This document shows, piece by piece, positions 1-12,200 of a stretch of DNA of 64,000 bases. Below the pieces are notes generated by a model. The model made no database searches and was not told the origin of the DNA. It worked only from the letters and a program-made list of their open reading frames with translations. The translations under genes and the position numbers were made by a program. The stretch covers positions 20,160,926 through 20,224,925 of the forward strand of contig OX421506.1 in the NCBI GenBank assembly GCA_949126835.1, written 5' to 3'. Within the stretch, counting starts at the first letter, position 1; each line of letters starts with the position of its first letter. The stretch comes from Anisus vortex. Taxonomy: Eukaryota > Mollusca > Gastropoda > Planorbidae.

Positions 1-213
1 TAAGCAATAATTTAATTTCTAACATTATACGTTTTATTTCTTTTTTTTTTTTTTGTAAATGTTATTTTATATGACCCCGGTGTGATCTTTTCTTTGCCCA
101 CACCCCCTCTTTTACCAACTCTACCCCCCCCCCCCTCCCCGTACTCATCAATTTGTCATTTAAACATTCGCATTTTGTAAAATTATCTTTCCTTTGATCT
201 CTTCTCTCATATG

Positions 214-258
214 TATGTTACAGACGCTCCAGAAGATTATTGCAATCGTAGTCTACTC
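214..258 (+). repeat. dispersed TTACAGACGCTCC repeat, copy 1
   Basis: Short copy: TTACAGACGCTCC then AGAAGATTATTGCAATCGTAG. A member of a seven-copy family in this window. Confidence 0.6.
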
Positions 259-2040
259 TAATCTCTCCTGGTTAAACCAACTATAAGCATTATTTGATAG
301 GCCTATTTAAAAAGAAAAAAGAATAGTGGCGCTAATAGGGGTATTGGTGAATGGGGCACCTTGGGGGGGGGGGGGGAGTTGAAATGTTGGTTGTCACTTG
401 TTATGGCATGAGCCTACTATGCTGAAATAAAGTGCTTTCTTACGCCTACCTAAACTTTTGCGGCCGCCCCCTCCGTCCCCGCTTTTAACGCTACCGGTAG
501 GCCTACTGAATATCTATCCATATTAATATAAAAAAAAGTTCAAAACGAAATTTAAGTTATATAAATATAAGCTATAGATTAGAGTCTATATTATTATGCC
601 TATTATTTTTAATAAAATAGCTAGAATCTAAAGAAGTTCGAGTTACGCATTGCGCAACACCACAAAAAAAAACAAAAAACGGAAGGGTCAATAGTGTAAA
701 CAGTATACCACATTTCATTATCGATGATACTTGCAGGGGAGTAATAGACAAGATGTTCTCGATTATCTCGCTTAGCTTGCCAGCTTTGCTTTGTTGTTGA
801 CACGCGAGTGTGTTGTCAATGTCCAGTCCCCCTCCTCCCTTCCCCCTCCACTCCCGCCTATTTCCCCTTCTTCTCTCTCTCTCTCTTTCTCTGCTCTTAT
901 CTAACTCCTTGCCCCAAAAGCCCTGTAGGGCATAACACGAATGTCATCGAAACGCTCTTGTTTGGGCAGAATCCTGTGTGGACTGTCTGCCATGATAGCT
1001 TTTGTGTGGTTTGCAAATATGACGACAATAAGTTAAGTGAAGACGATATATTTACTAATGGCTACTTAGTAAATGTCTCGTCTAGGTGTTTATAATTAAA
1101 CAACATGAACATCTGAACGTTGGAGTGAGAGTGGGAAAAAAAAAGGGGGGGGGGAATTTGTAAACTAATTCAAATATAACCTAATATAAATTATAGTCAA
1201 GTAGGGCATAGGCATACCATAATATAGTATAGGCTATACATGACCATAAAGCATTTAAAAATTATAACAAATTCAGAAAAGATCCGCAAGGATCATTACT
1301 TGCGAAAGCACTTTCCTTATACCTTATGCGAGAACAAATAAATGCATATTAGCCTATACGTAGGCCTACTCTTTTTTCTCGAGTGGCATTCGGGCATGGA
1401 ATAGAGCGTTCTCAGTAGGCGGAGCTTAAGTTTTTTTGTGTACATTTAGTGACGTATTTGTGTAAATATAGAACCCACTTGAGGTACAAACATAACGTGG
1501 TGAAAGTAAATTACTTCTTTATCATGCAAAATTCACATCTGAATATTGGCTATCCTACTCAAAAATAAGGAGGTAAATAGTAGTACTGTAGATTAATTGA
1601 TTAATGTGATTAGGCTAGGGCCGGCTAGACCTATTTACACTTTCAATTTCACTTTATAGGCCTACACTTTTAATGTTTCGTAGGCTAGGCTACGATGTCA
1701 AGTGATAGTGTTGATGAACAGGCTATCTAGTCAAGTCACTATTAGGCTCACATCGTCTATGATCTATGTCTATGATAATAATAAAATAGCCTATTTTATT
1801 TAACATACATAATACAGCTTAAATCTTAACAAGACTTAAAACACAACACATCATTTAAAAAAAGCTCGAGCCTATATGGAACTTTATTAATACAGCGGCC
1901 ATATTTAATTGTACACCATTACTCAAAGTAAACACAAATCACGTGCTTTTTGTCACGGGATTGCAAACGCCCTATAGGTTACCTGAACAAGACAGGGAAA
2001 ACAGTAACTTAACATCATTGAAAACATTAATAAAGATGCA

Positions 2041-2125
2041 AGACTAGACTCGGACCATGGATAAGCGTAGTACGCAATAATCTTCTTCATAGAAGGAGCG
2101 TCTGTAATATATACGATAAGATAAG
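2041..2125 (-). repeat. dispersed TTACAGACGCTCC repeat, copy 2
   Basis: Best full copy, - strand: CTTATCTTATCG, then TTACAGACGCTCCTTCTATG, AAGAAGATTATTGCG, TACTACGCTTATCCATGG and CTAGTCT in order. Confidence 0.7.
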
Positions 2126-2369
2126 CCTCAAATGAAGTTGATTTTACATCAACAACAAAATATTATTTTCAAAGATTTAAAGCACATTCTTGTGTTTACG
2201 GATCGCCACTTCTCTAGCTCTCCTCGTGGACAGGGGCGTTAGTTTAGAACCAAAAGTGTGAGTAATTTAGTAGAAGTCTATGTTTAGTTTTACACAATGA
2301 TTTGCTTCCGAAAATTTGCATCGAATTATTTCTCGGGGCGAATACCCACCCACCCTCACTCCCCACCCC

Positions 2370-2561
2370 AATGATAATAGTAAAGTACCCGTCGGACCGA
2401 TTTGATTCATAGGTCCGATGAAGCAGCGTTCACCAGTTTCATACTAGGTGATTGTGTTGCCAGCACTATGCACTATTCCTGCACCAAGATTCGAACCCGG
2501 GACTTTCGGCTCGCCAGTCGAACGCGCTGCCGCTCGGCTACCGTGCCCCAAAATGATGATA
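2370..2561 (-). mobile_element. tRNA-derived SINE, copy 1
   Basis: On the - strand a tRNA-like head contains box A TAGCCGAGCGG and box B GGTTCGAATC. A body follows that ends in CTGGTGAACGCTGCTTCATC...GGTCCGACGG and a tail TACTTTACTATT. Imperfect flanking repeats AATGATAATA (2370) and AATGATGATA (2551) look like a target-site duplication. The same body is found at 60.2 kb and at the right edge of the window. Confidence 0.8.
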
Positions 2562-3734
2562 TTAGGTTCTAATTATGAGTGTGTATCATTTGAATCCACA
2601 GAAATGTCTGTGTCAGTAGCTTAACTAGAGGGGGGGGGGGGGGGACTAACTGACACTTAACATCTACGTATGTTCACTTACTAATAAGCTTAAATGCAAA
2701 CTAACATTATAAATAATCGCCAATTTCAACCACCACCCATGACTTCATCTTCTATAGTTACGGTCATATCAGAAACAACTTTTGTTACAGCCCTCAGCCC
2801 TAGTGTGTGTCACTTGTCTTGAAAATTGTGAAGAAATTCATATCTGTTTTACAAGGCCATTAAAATAATAATAATATGTTTAAGTCTAGGCCTATATTAT
2901 ATAAAGAGCCGGTAGCCTAATGAAAAAGAAAAGTAACGCTGGGTAATAGTCTATATTGTTTTTTTTTTTTTTAATTTATTTCCAAGGCGTTTAAGCGCTA
3001 TGTAGACTTAAGGAGACAAGTATAGAACCATGCCAAGTTATACACACACAAATCACAGCAGGTCTACTTCAATCTGGACGTAGGCCTAATAGTAAACCAA
3101 TATTGAGAACCAATATTTTAAAAAATAGAGTTAGCCTACATTTGTAACTGACATTTAGATGCACTTCAGTAGAGAATACTATAAACAATTTTTTCCCTTT
3201 GAATCCTTTATTAGAGCACATACAAATAGGCTATGTATTTTTTTTTTTTTGGCATCTTTGTTATTTCGTTCAAAATATTTGAGTTCTTGTTTATTTCCTC
3301 TTGGCAATAAGAAAAGTTGATTTAGGAAATGGGAGAATGGAGGGGCGGGGGAAAGCTGTTAATTTGATACAATGTCATTTAGACCGAATCTATACGTCAA
3401 GTTTCAGTTCTGTAAGATGAGTCAAAGTGGGTCAATTAGAAGATTTAGGTGCCTCAAATAAACATGCAAAAAAAAAAAGCGAAGTTAATCTAGAGGACTT
3501 AACATCAAAAGAAGTGATAATAGGCCTAGATTACATAAAACGCCAAATTCTACGTAAGAAATGCAACAAATCAGAAAGAAATAGAGATACAAAATATTTT
3601 AGCCTACTTAAAGTTTAAGTATACTCTATGCAAGTAGTAATTCATGATTCTTTCTTTTACCCCTTCCCTCTCTCTGTGTGTTTGAAGTGACATGGCTTTT
3701 GGAATGGTTTGTCTGAGATAGTCACATTTAAAAC

Positions 3735-3820
3735 TCTTATCAAGACGAGACCCACATATATGCGTAGGACGCCATAATCTTACAGACACACCTGTGAATG
3801 ATAAGACAAGAAGATAAGAT
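3735..3820 (-). repeat. dispersed TTACAGACGCTCC repeat, copy 3 (diverged)
   Basis: - strand: TTATCTTCTTGTCTTATC, a degraded core, then AAGATTATGGCGTCCTACGC and GTCTCGTCTTG. Confidence 0.6.
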
Positions 3821-6639
3821 AATTGTACAAATGACTAGTTTTCTCAATACCATCCCTTCTCCCTATCTTTCTCAGAAACGTAGGCTAGCTAATACTCTCT
3901 TTAAACCCTCTCTTTCTCAGAAGCCGCATTCTTTATAATGTAGCCTCACTACTATATCCACTTCTCTTTAACTCTTTTTCTATGTAGTATACATTCTGTC
4001 ACTTATATAATTTATCAGAAGTTAAATTATTATTCTGCTCTCCACCTATTTCCTCAAATCTTTATTTCTGTATATTCTCTTTCTCTTTAACATTAACAGG
4101 AGCACAAATCTTTCGTTAGGCCTATACTCTCTCATTCATTCTCTTTATCCCTGTTTCTTGCTACTATTAAGTACTATGGCATAGCTCTAACCCGAACCCT
4201 ATACACACCCCTAGTGTCTGATCTACCAAGGTGTTTCCACCGTGTCATAACGATCATTCACGTCCGATATAGCCTACCAATGTGTTGACCACTGCGGCTC
4301 CTTTTTTTTTTCTTTGTTCTATTTACAATAACAATTAGATTAGATTTTGTATTGTGAATTAGTAGCCTTATGTATAGACGGGGGGAGGCGGGGTAACGGA
4401 GAAAGAGGGGAGGGTTCTTTTTTTTTCTTCTTCTATTGTGGGGTAGTGAGTGGGGGTATCGTTTACGCGCAGATCGGGTACCATCCCTTCACTTGTTGCA
4501 TTTACTATGACAGTTTAGAAAGCTATAGTTGGTCACTGCTCTGTATATCACAGAAGTTCGTGATCGTGGTCTCACAGTCAATGAAAAAGCTGACCGTAGA
4601 GTCGGTTCGGATAATTTCGATCTGTTCCCATTGTTTAGTCAACAACAGATGTCCATTGATTCACAAGCTTACCTGCGTACAGTTTAACATAGTTAGGTGA
4701 GACTACAAAATAATTTTTCCATTTAAATTCACAAATTTAGGCCTACAATTAGGCCTACGTGCGTATTTCATATAGCAAGTAGGCCTATAATTGTGCCACA
4801 TATTTTGCTTAAATAGGCTTAACTTAAAGGCCCTACTTTATTATAAGTTTATAAGTATAAGCCTATCAATCATGCTATACTGCTATACCAACAAAAAAGG
4901 TCATGAAAATAATTTAGACGGGTTTCTTTGCAATTTTTAGGATACGAATGCATAATTCTGAGTTATACAGAAAAGGACAACTACAAGCAGGTAACGGTAA
5001 GTTAAAACACATTACAACTCTACATTAGAGTATTGTCACTATTGTGTTATTGTTATTGTCAGGCCTATGGTAAAGACATGTGTGTGTAACTAAATCTAAT
5101 TTTAGCATAGGCCGACATTGTTTTAATTAATAGGCCTACATACCTACATGCTTCATAGTCATTTACAAACTTAATTTATATACAACTTCTAAATTAAATA
5201 CTAGTTAAAGGACATGTGTCAGAAATAATACATGAAAAATTTGCAGCCACTTTAAAATTGAATCATAATTTTCTCTCAAAAGTAGTTTTAAAAATCGTAT
5301 TTCGCGCCATTATTTTCTTGCTCCGTAAGAGGTAAATAAACGCTGCCCTGAATGGACACGCACCAACAAGAAATAGTTCTGTCTAAATGAAAGCCATAGT
5401 AGTTAAATAGTTATTTTAATTATACAACAACCAGCTGATTCATTTACTTCATGGTCTAAAAATGTTAATCTCAAACTGTTATGATATAGTGATAATATTT
5501 AAATAAAGAATCCGAATCATACTAGTATTAGTACTCGTAATATGGTTAAAGTACTAATACTCGTTCCGTGGCCTCACCGCAATGCGCCGTTAAAGACGCA
5601 GAGACTGCAGCAGTAATCTGAAAGGGCGCATGCAAAAAAATAAAATAAAAAAGGGGCATATTTCATTTTTAAAACGTCCTTCAATTATTATTTTAATTTT
5701 ATTTAGCTATATTTTAGATTCTTATAAACATATGTATATTGTTATTTTTGTGTTGTTGCACGTTTTATATTTTACTGATGACTGATGTAATCAAACCAAC
5801 TGGGCAATAGTAAAAATTTCAATTTAACAAATCTTAAACATTATGACGCACGTATTAGTAAGGGGCTTTGTTGGATAATGCCCTCTAACGATAATTTATT
5901 TAGCCATAGCAACATATAGGGCCCATTGTTTGTGTTTTGATTTCCTCATAACCACAGCACTATTTTACACGCTCAAACTTATACTATTTCCGGTACGGTT
6001 TCCATGTGACCTCTTCATCGAAAGACCATTTGTCTGGAAAACATGGCCAACTAAAGGGGATATCTAATAACTATATAGAGGTCTTTTAATCAAGATCTGT
6101 CCTGAATTTTGCCTGTTGTGTAAGGCATTTTCATATTAGCCACTCTGGCTTATTTACGGTAAGAGTTTTTAAAAATGATAACTTGCACCACAACATCTAT
6201 ATAATTAAAAACAAGGCTTTTTATGAAGGGCGAATTAATGTTTATCACGGTTTATCACCCTCGCTTTACTTTAGACTAGCTTTCATACACATATTTTAGT
6301 TAGAAATGCACATGATTTTCATATGCCAACAGCTATTAAAAATGTAGGACAATATTAAAGGAGCTCATCGGAAAGAGTTATTTACATATCTATTTGGTAG
6401 TAGTTAAGGTTGTGCCTTTATCGCTATAGATTTTACGTAGTGTACACCCTTCCAAAAAGGCGTTGTCGGGCATGCGAGTCGTGGCGCGACAGGATTTGTT
6501 ATGCCATGCTTTTGTTTTGATACTTGTATTGCTATTTAAAATTATCTGAACATACAAAAAGAATAACACAGTAGTTGTTTATTTATGATTTACATGTTTA
6601 TTTTGTATGTATGTATTCATTTCATAACAATATTTGCAT

Positions 6640-6720
6640 CAGTCTTATGATTCCACGCACTCTATCGCCGCCGCCATATTGAATGAACCAAGATGGCGGC
6701 TTCCGTATTTATGAGCAAGC
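6640..6720. promoter_or_regulatory. candidate promoter with opposed YY1-like motifs
   Basis: A short CpG-containing patch in AT-rich surroundings carries GCCGCCATATTG (YY1-type core CCAT in reverse orientation) and, about 15 bases further, AAGATGGCGGC, the classic forward YY1 motif found at transcription starts of housekeeping genes. It is the best promoter-like sequence upstream of the first LARP4-associated exon at 9154. The ATG inside AAGATGG could give MAAS before a GT, but splicing this to the 9154 exon runs into a stop, so the exon would be 5' UTR. Assignment to LARP4 is inference. Confidence 0.4.
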
Positions 6721-6889
6721 AAAACAACATACCATTGCTATCACTATATAGGAATATTGCTACAATGTTCTACCCATATTTGATAAACTTACTTAGGTCT
6801 ACACAAAACATAAAAATAATGCACAGATGAAATATATATAAACTGTTTTAATATTTTCTAATATAACGTTCATAGGTCTAATGAATGGT

Positions 6890-7290
6890 CAGTCATAGCA
6901 TAGTGGCATAGTGTCATGTTTATCACAACCCCAGGCCCAGACAACTGCCTCAACTGGCAAAAAAACTTCATGACTCAAAATATTTTATTTAGATTTGTTG
7001 TTGTAGTACTTGATGGCAAAGCTAAGTTAAAATTTAAAACATGGTGTGTTTAATGATTATAGTATGTTAATATTTTACCTAAAAATTATAATTAGGCCTA
7101 TGCCATATCAAAATAAATAACATAGCGACATAGCCTATGTCTGACATAGGCCTATAAATATATAACATAGTCAACATTTTAAAACATAGCGACATAGCAT
7201 AGCCATAAATGCAAATGGCATAAAGTGGCATAGTCATTTAATAAGAGTTCATAGAGTCATAGCCTGACATAGGCCTAGGCCTAATTACAT
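6890..7290. repeat. imperfect CATAG-rich minisatellite
   Basis: Repeated CATAG/GCATAG/ACATAG words with palindromic pieces such as ACATAGCCTATGT and GACATAGGCCTA, spread over about 400 bp without a strict period. Confidence 0.5.
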
Positions 7291-7421
7291 TATTTTCAGT
7301 GCTTCACTAATCTTCAAACTCAAATCTCAAACTTGAAAACAAAAAGATATAAAACATAAATTAAATATTAGCACACATAATTATTAAAAATAGGTCTGCA
7401 TTTTATGTAGGCCTACTTATA

Positions 7422-8438
7422 TAGGGGTCGGGAACCCATGGCTCGCGAGCCAGATGTGGCTCTTTTGATGGCTGCAACTGGCTCACAGACAAATATTCGA
7501 TTATTAAAAAAATGTTTTTTTTAGACATTTTGATCTACATATTAATTGCATATCAATATTTCATTCTGCAAATTATGATTTAAAGTCTACTGCAGCTCAG
7601 CATCAGAAGAATTCAGAGACATAATTATTGTACTTTTAGCAGACATGCCTACCGTTCCGCTTTTGGCGTATTTGTTCCGCTTTTTTATTATAAAACACAC
7701 TTTGTTATGCCGTTCCGCTTTTTACTAGTTTTGTTACGCCAAATTGGAAAGTTTGGGTTTTTCATGTGTTGAAATATAGTCCGTGTCTAGGGATAAATAA
7801 GGTCACAATGATATAATTATTATTACTTGGGTTTTCTGTTTTTTTTAACAGACATATTCTAGTCTTTTCTAACGTTTTTTTTTTCGGTATTACACGTGTT
7901 TGGCAATGAATCTTATTTTCCTTTACTGTATTGCTAAGATTGTGAAAATGTCTAAACGTCCTGGCTCAGAAAGTTTAAATCTGATTTGTTCAAACTGTAA
8001 AAAAACAGACAGTTTTATAGGATGGAATATTCAGAGGAGTTTATTCAGCAAAGAAAAACGTGATTTAGGCCTAATGTTCTTGGGTCTTAGATCTAGACTA
8101 GATCGATTGCGAACTGTCTGTAAAACGTAGGCCTACCTACATTTTAAATAGTGAAATAGTAAATAGATGGGTATGTTCCTCTTTTTTTTTTTTGTTATAA
8201 AAGATTGTTACATAAAGGGTGTTCCGCTTTTTTGTTGAAAAATCCTCTTTTTCATCAAGATTGTTCCTCTTTTTAGTCCTTAGGGGTAGGCATGTCTGTT
8301 TTAGTGTTGAAATTACACAAAATGCATAAATTTACTTGAATTTTTAGTTTTAAACATAATGTATGGCTCTCACAGAATTACTTTTTCAAATTATTTGGTA
8401 TCCATGGCTCTCTAAGACAAAAAGGTTCCCGACCCCTG
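7422..8438. mobile_element. hAT-like element with 15-bp terminal inverted repeats
   Basis: The left end TAGGGGTCGGGAACC and right end GGTTCCCGACCCCTG are inverted copies with 14 of 15 matching; CCATGGCTC is also shared near both ends. CAGGGGTC-type ends are typical of hAT transposons. No 8-bp duplication is clear. No transposase is seen; a second element is nested inside. Confidence 0.7.
7640..8298. mobile_element. nested 659-bp element with perfect 14-bp inverted ends
   Basis: Ends CAGACATGCCTACC (7640) and GGTAGGCATGTCTG (8285) are perfect inverted repeats, directly flanked by TTTTAG on both sides (7634 and 8299). Several direct GTTCCGCTTTT / GTTCCTCTTTT words lie internally near both ends. 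A 76-codon ORF (7900-8130) is present but unrecognised. The superfamily is uncertain; CAG ends and subterminal repeats suggest hAT. Confidence 0.75.
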
Positions 8439-9153
8439 ATCTAGACTATATAGGCATAGGCTAGTATATATTTTACAATAATGATTTAGGGCCTATAATA
8501 AATATTTAAAGGCCTTATAATAAGTGCCAGTTAAAGAAGAAACTCAAATCCAGAATCATTAAATTTTATTAAATAATTTTTTTTATTAAAAACACAACCA
8601 TTACATGTTATGGCAGTCATATTATTAATCATTAGGAATAAAGTCACTTAGTTGTTGATAACATATTTTCGCCTTCTTTAGTTTTCTCTAAATGAAACAA
8701 TCAGAAATATATTGGCTAAAGATGTGCAATATGACTTTGTAACTAGGTAAAGGAAAACAGGGGCCTTTTTTTTTAAGCAGGATAGGCCCAAAAGTCAATT
8801 TTTTTGTTTTATTCAACCTTTTTTAAATAAAATTTTAGATTGCAATTTGTAACTCCTGTAAATTACTATGAACAGAACAACCTAGTAAATTACATGGTAA
8901 ACGCATAATTCAACCAAACTGACACTAACTGCTAATAAATTATTCACGATAACAAATATTTGAAATTCACTCTCCTTAGAAAATATGTGTTTTGTTGCTA
9001 ATGTAGTACTGTAGCTGTTAATATTTTATGGCTAATCACACCAAGCCAGAATTATCGTCAGGGAGTTTTATTGAGAATTTAACAGTTATGTGTTTAGATT
9101 TTACACTGTGTTTAAAGTTACAATAGTGTTAAAAGTTGTCTTTTACTTTATAG

Positions 9154-9263
9154 GTAATCCTCACTTGCTGCAGTGGGGAAAATTGCCTAAACCCTCCTCA
9201 ACAGTTTCCACCTTTATATTTAATATGATGACTCAGGACAGAGCTACAGGACAACCCATGGCG
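9154..9263 (+). CDS. LARP4: LARP4 putative first coding exon (with 5' leader)
   Basis: The acceptor is a T-rich tract ending TTTATAG, the donor GCG|GTAAGT. Two adjacent ATGs at 9225 and 9228 open a 13-codon stretch (MMTQDRATGQPMA) that ends in phase 0, compatible with the phase-0 acceptors at 24293 and at 28207. The exon is open in the same frame back to 9154, so translation could start further upstream; the ATG at 9225 is chosen because no earlier ATG is seen in the exon. It lies 19 kb before the first certain LARP4 exon, so the link rests on phase and splice-site quality only. Confidence 0.5.
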
Positions 9264-12200
9264 GTAAGTTGAAAAAATACAAAGTAGTCTCTCTTTGTCG
9301 CTCTGCTGTTCTGTACCTTTAATTTTTCTATTTAAATCTCTGGTGAAAAGAAATTAACATTGCATCGTCAGTGTTAGTGGTTTAAAAGGCTTCAGAAAAC
9401 ATTGGCTGAAAATGACACATTTTAATCAGGCTATATTTGCATCGCAGAGAGAATACAGAAAATCTGTATTTATATTCTTATGACCATAACCTCTTATTCA
9501 TTATAAGTTGTTGCACTATTCCAGCTATCAAAAGCTACTCCCAAAGCCTGTCGCACCAAGTTTTAAGTTATGGATGCTGATGTAGTTTTATATGTATATA
9601 TATATATATGTAGAAATCCAAGTTGAAACTTGATTATTGTTATTCTCCTTCGCAAATTGAAATAAAAATCCTACCCCGATGACTTCATATACGATAGGCC
9701 TACTGGGAAAACTGCATCAAATATTTCAAAAAAATAAGTAGGGCCACTTTTTTTATGCATTGTTGGATAGACTCAAGGACGCCTTGAAGACCAATGGAAA
9801 AATCATAGTTTCCTCCAGTTATCTGAATCTAAGATCTTCAGTTCACTGACCACTATGCTCTGTGTCAAATGTTATTTACCCAGAATTTATAAACAATATT
9901 TTCAGTCTAGTGTTTGCAATATGTGAAATGGTTTTATTCATACAAATCTAACATGGCAATTTAAAAAACAACTATTCCTTCAGAACCAGTTATCGACTGC
10001 TTATGATAACCTTCATTAAAAGCCAATAAGCACTCTACAAATTCAAAAATGATAGTCCAATTTTTGATTAATCTTTAACATAACCCACAGAAGCACACAA
10101 GCGGTGCAACATTGTGTTTATAAATACCTTGCAAACACTATAGCCTCACTAACCTAAAATTGCTGATCGAATGAAGTACCCGCTCTCCTGGTTGTTTGCC
10201 TTCATAAAGAAAGAAAAAAGCATTACCCACATGCCTAAATTTAAAAACTAATTTTGTTTATACAAGAATAAAGACTATTGATGGATCTCAGATATTACTT
10301 TCTAACTAAACGGATAATGGATTTAAAAACCTGTTGTCTCTTTGAAAACTGATATTCAAATTTCTGATTATCCTTTAGCATCCCTATTTACAACAATAGT
10401 ATACTTACTTTAAAATTGGTCTAGTAACATAAGAACTTGTGGGTCTTACATAACTAATATCTGACATTTGTAAAAGTATTATATAGACAGAGCTTGACTG
10501 GCCCTTTGAATACAGAAACTTGTGAAATTGTAGTACAGTAGTCATAAAATTCTACCAGGGGAACTTTTTACTTATGTTAATAAATTTAGCCATGTTTTTA
10601 CAATTCTAATTAAGGAATTTTAGAATGTTTATTCAATGTTTGCAACACAGATGAAGCTAAATACTTTTAGACTGTAAATACACATCACTAAAACAATTTT
10701 TATGTTTTAACTTAACATAAAACAGTAGTTGTTGTTTCTTCAAACCCTTTATATTCCTAGAAGTTATCTTTGGACCACTGGCTCCATTGTGTAATGCTGA
10801 TTAATGGTTAGTGCTGTTGTTGTTAGGCAATTTGCTTAAAATGATATGTTACTTTTTCTTGTCTCATGATGGAAGGGAATAAATAACCTACAGGATTTCT
10901 TTTTTTTTAAAAGACATTACCAACATTTCACCCCCCCTCCCCCCAAAAGTTTGTTTAAAGGATGCGACTTACTGCATTTCTCTGAAAGTAGGAAGATCAA
11001 TACAATTAGCTTATGCCTTGTGTTAATCCGTTTTTTTGTGTGTCTATAATGAAATCATTTATTCACAAAGAATTTCAAAACACAATCATAAAGTTGTATT
11101 GCTAAAAATATAAAAAATATACAATTGTCAATTTGTATTACAAAGAAAACACCAAGTATATATGGTAATTAAGTTGTGTGAAAAAAAATGTACCAAATAT
11201 ATGAGCCAAATTGATTAGATTTTTTTTGTGTACTACCAAATTTCTAGTGTTTTGTTATCTGTTATTTAAGCTGATACAGCTACTTTTATCTCATGTCTGA
11301 CTTGCTGATGTGAATGGGAAAGTGTCACACTTCTTAGCAGTTGGTTTAAAAATCATTTCATTACCCTGTGGTTCATATTTATTACCTCATATTGAACAGC
11401 TAGCTAAGTCATAATGAATAGGCCCTACTACTCATTTCCAATAGCACACTAATGAAAACAGTCTAAATGCCTACTGTCATCTTTTAAGAAACCACAAAAA
11501 ATACACATACTAGTAGACTGTATATTAATATTGCTTTCTGAATTTTTTGTAAGGTTTGGGGTAGAGGCTTAGGTAAAGTCTGGGAATTTTATAAAAGGAT
11601 GTAGTGTAAGAACCCTAATATGGATAATGCTAAGTAATACTCAATTTTTAAATACGGTAGTTTTTTTTATGCTTTTAAAAACAACAAACTGTATAGATTT
11701 TATCATTAATGGTAGAATGGTTTAGATTGAAATATTATTTTCATAATTATTTTTTTTATAGTTTTGTTTAAGATAAATCATGCATTACAAAATAAACATA
11801 CTAAGTTCCTTTTTTTTTCAAATGAATATTCTTTCTAAAAACTAGAATCGACGTTGACCAGTTTCATTTTTTTTGTTGTAGATATATGTTTTAGATATTC
11901 AATTTCGCTATTATAAAGATTTCTTTAAAAAACGATTACATTGCTGATATTGATAACCCAAGATAATTTTGAAGTTTCATTATGGGGAGACAGTAATTTT
12001 TCTCAATCTTAGGCGCGCCGTAATAAATGCATTATCTCCCTTGGAATTACATCCCCGAGCAATCCACGGCCTGTGTACAAGCAAAGCACAGCGTCCACAG
12101 TTCAAGGTATTTTTAGGGTTATCGTGACAGCTGTCATTAATTGACGCTATATCTCGTGTCGCGAATATAGACTGGGCTATCACGTGAATGTGAGAGGTTA

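Larger units (their letters stand above)
1..6639. other. intergenic, no gene seen
   Basis: AT-rich sequence with many TAGGCCTA words, homopolymer runs (G12-G15, C13, T10-T14), three copies of the TTACAGACGCTCC repeat and one SINE. The ORFs here have no coding look. Confidence 0.6.

Noticed and set aside
2478..2549. a functional tRNA gene on the - strand
   Set aside because: Boxes A and B are good, but the acceptor arms do not pair convincingly and the same unit has a SINE body and target duplication.
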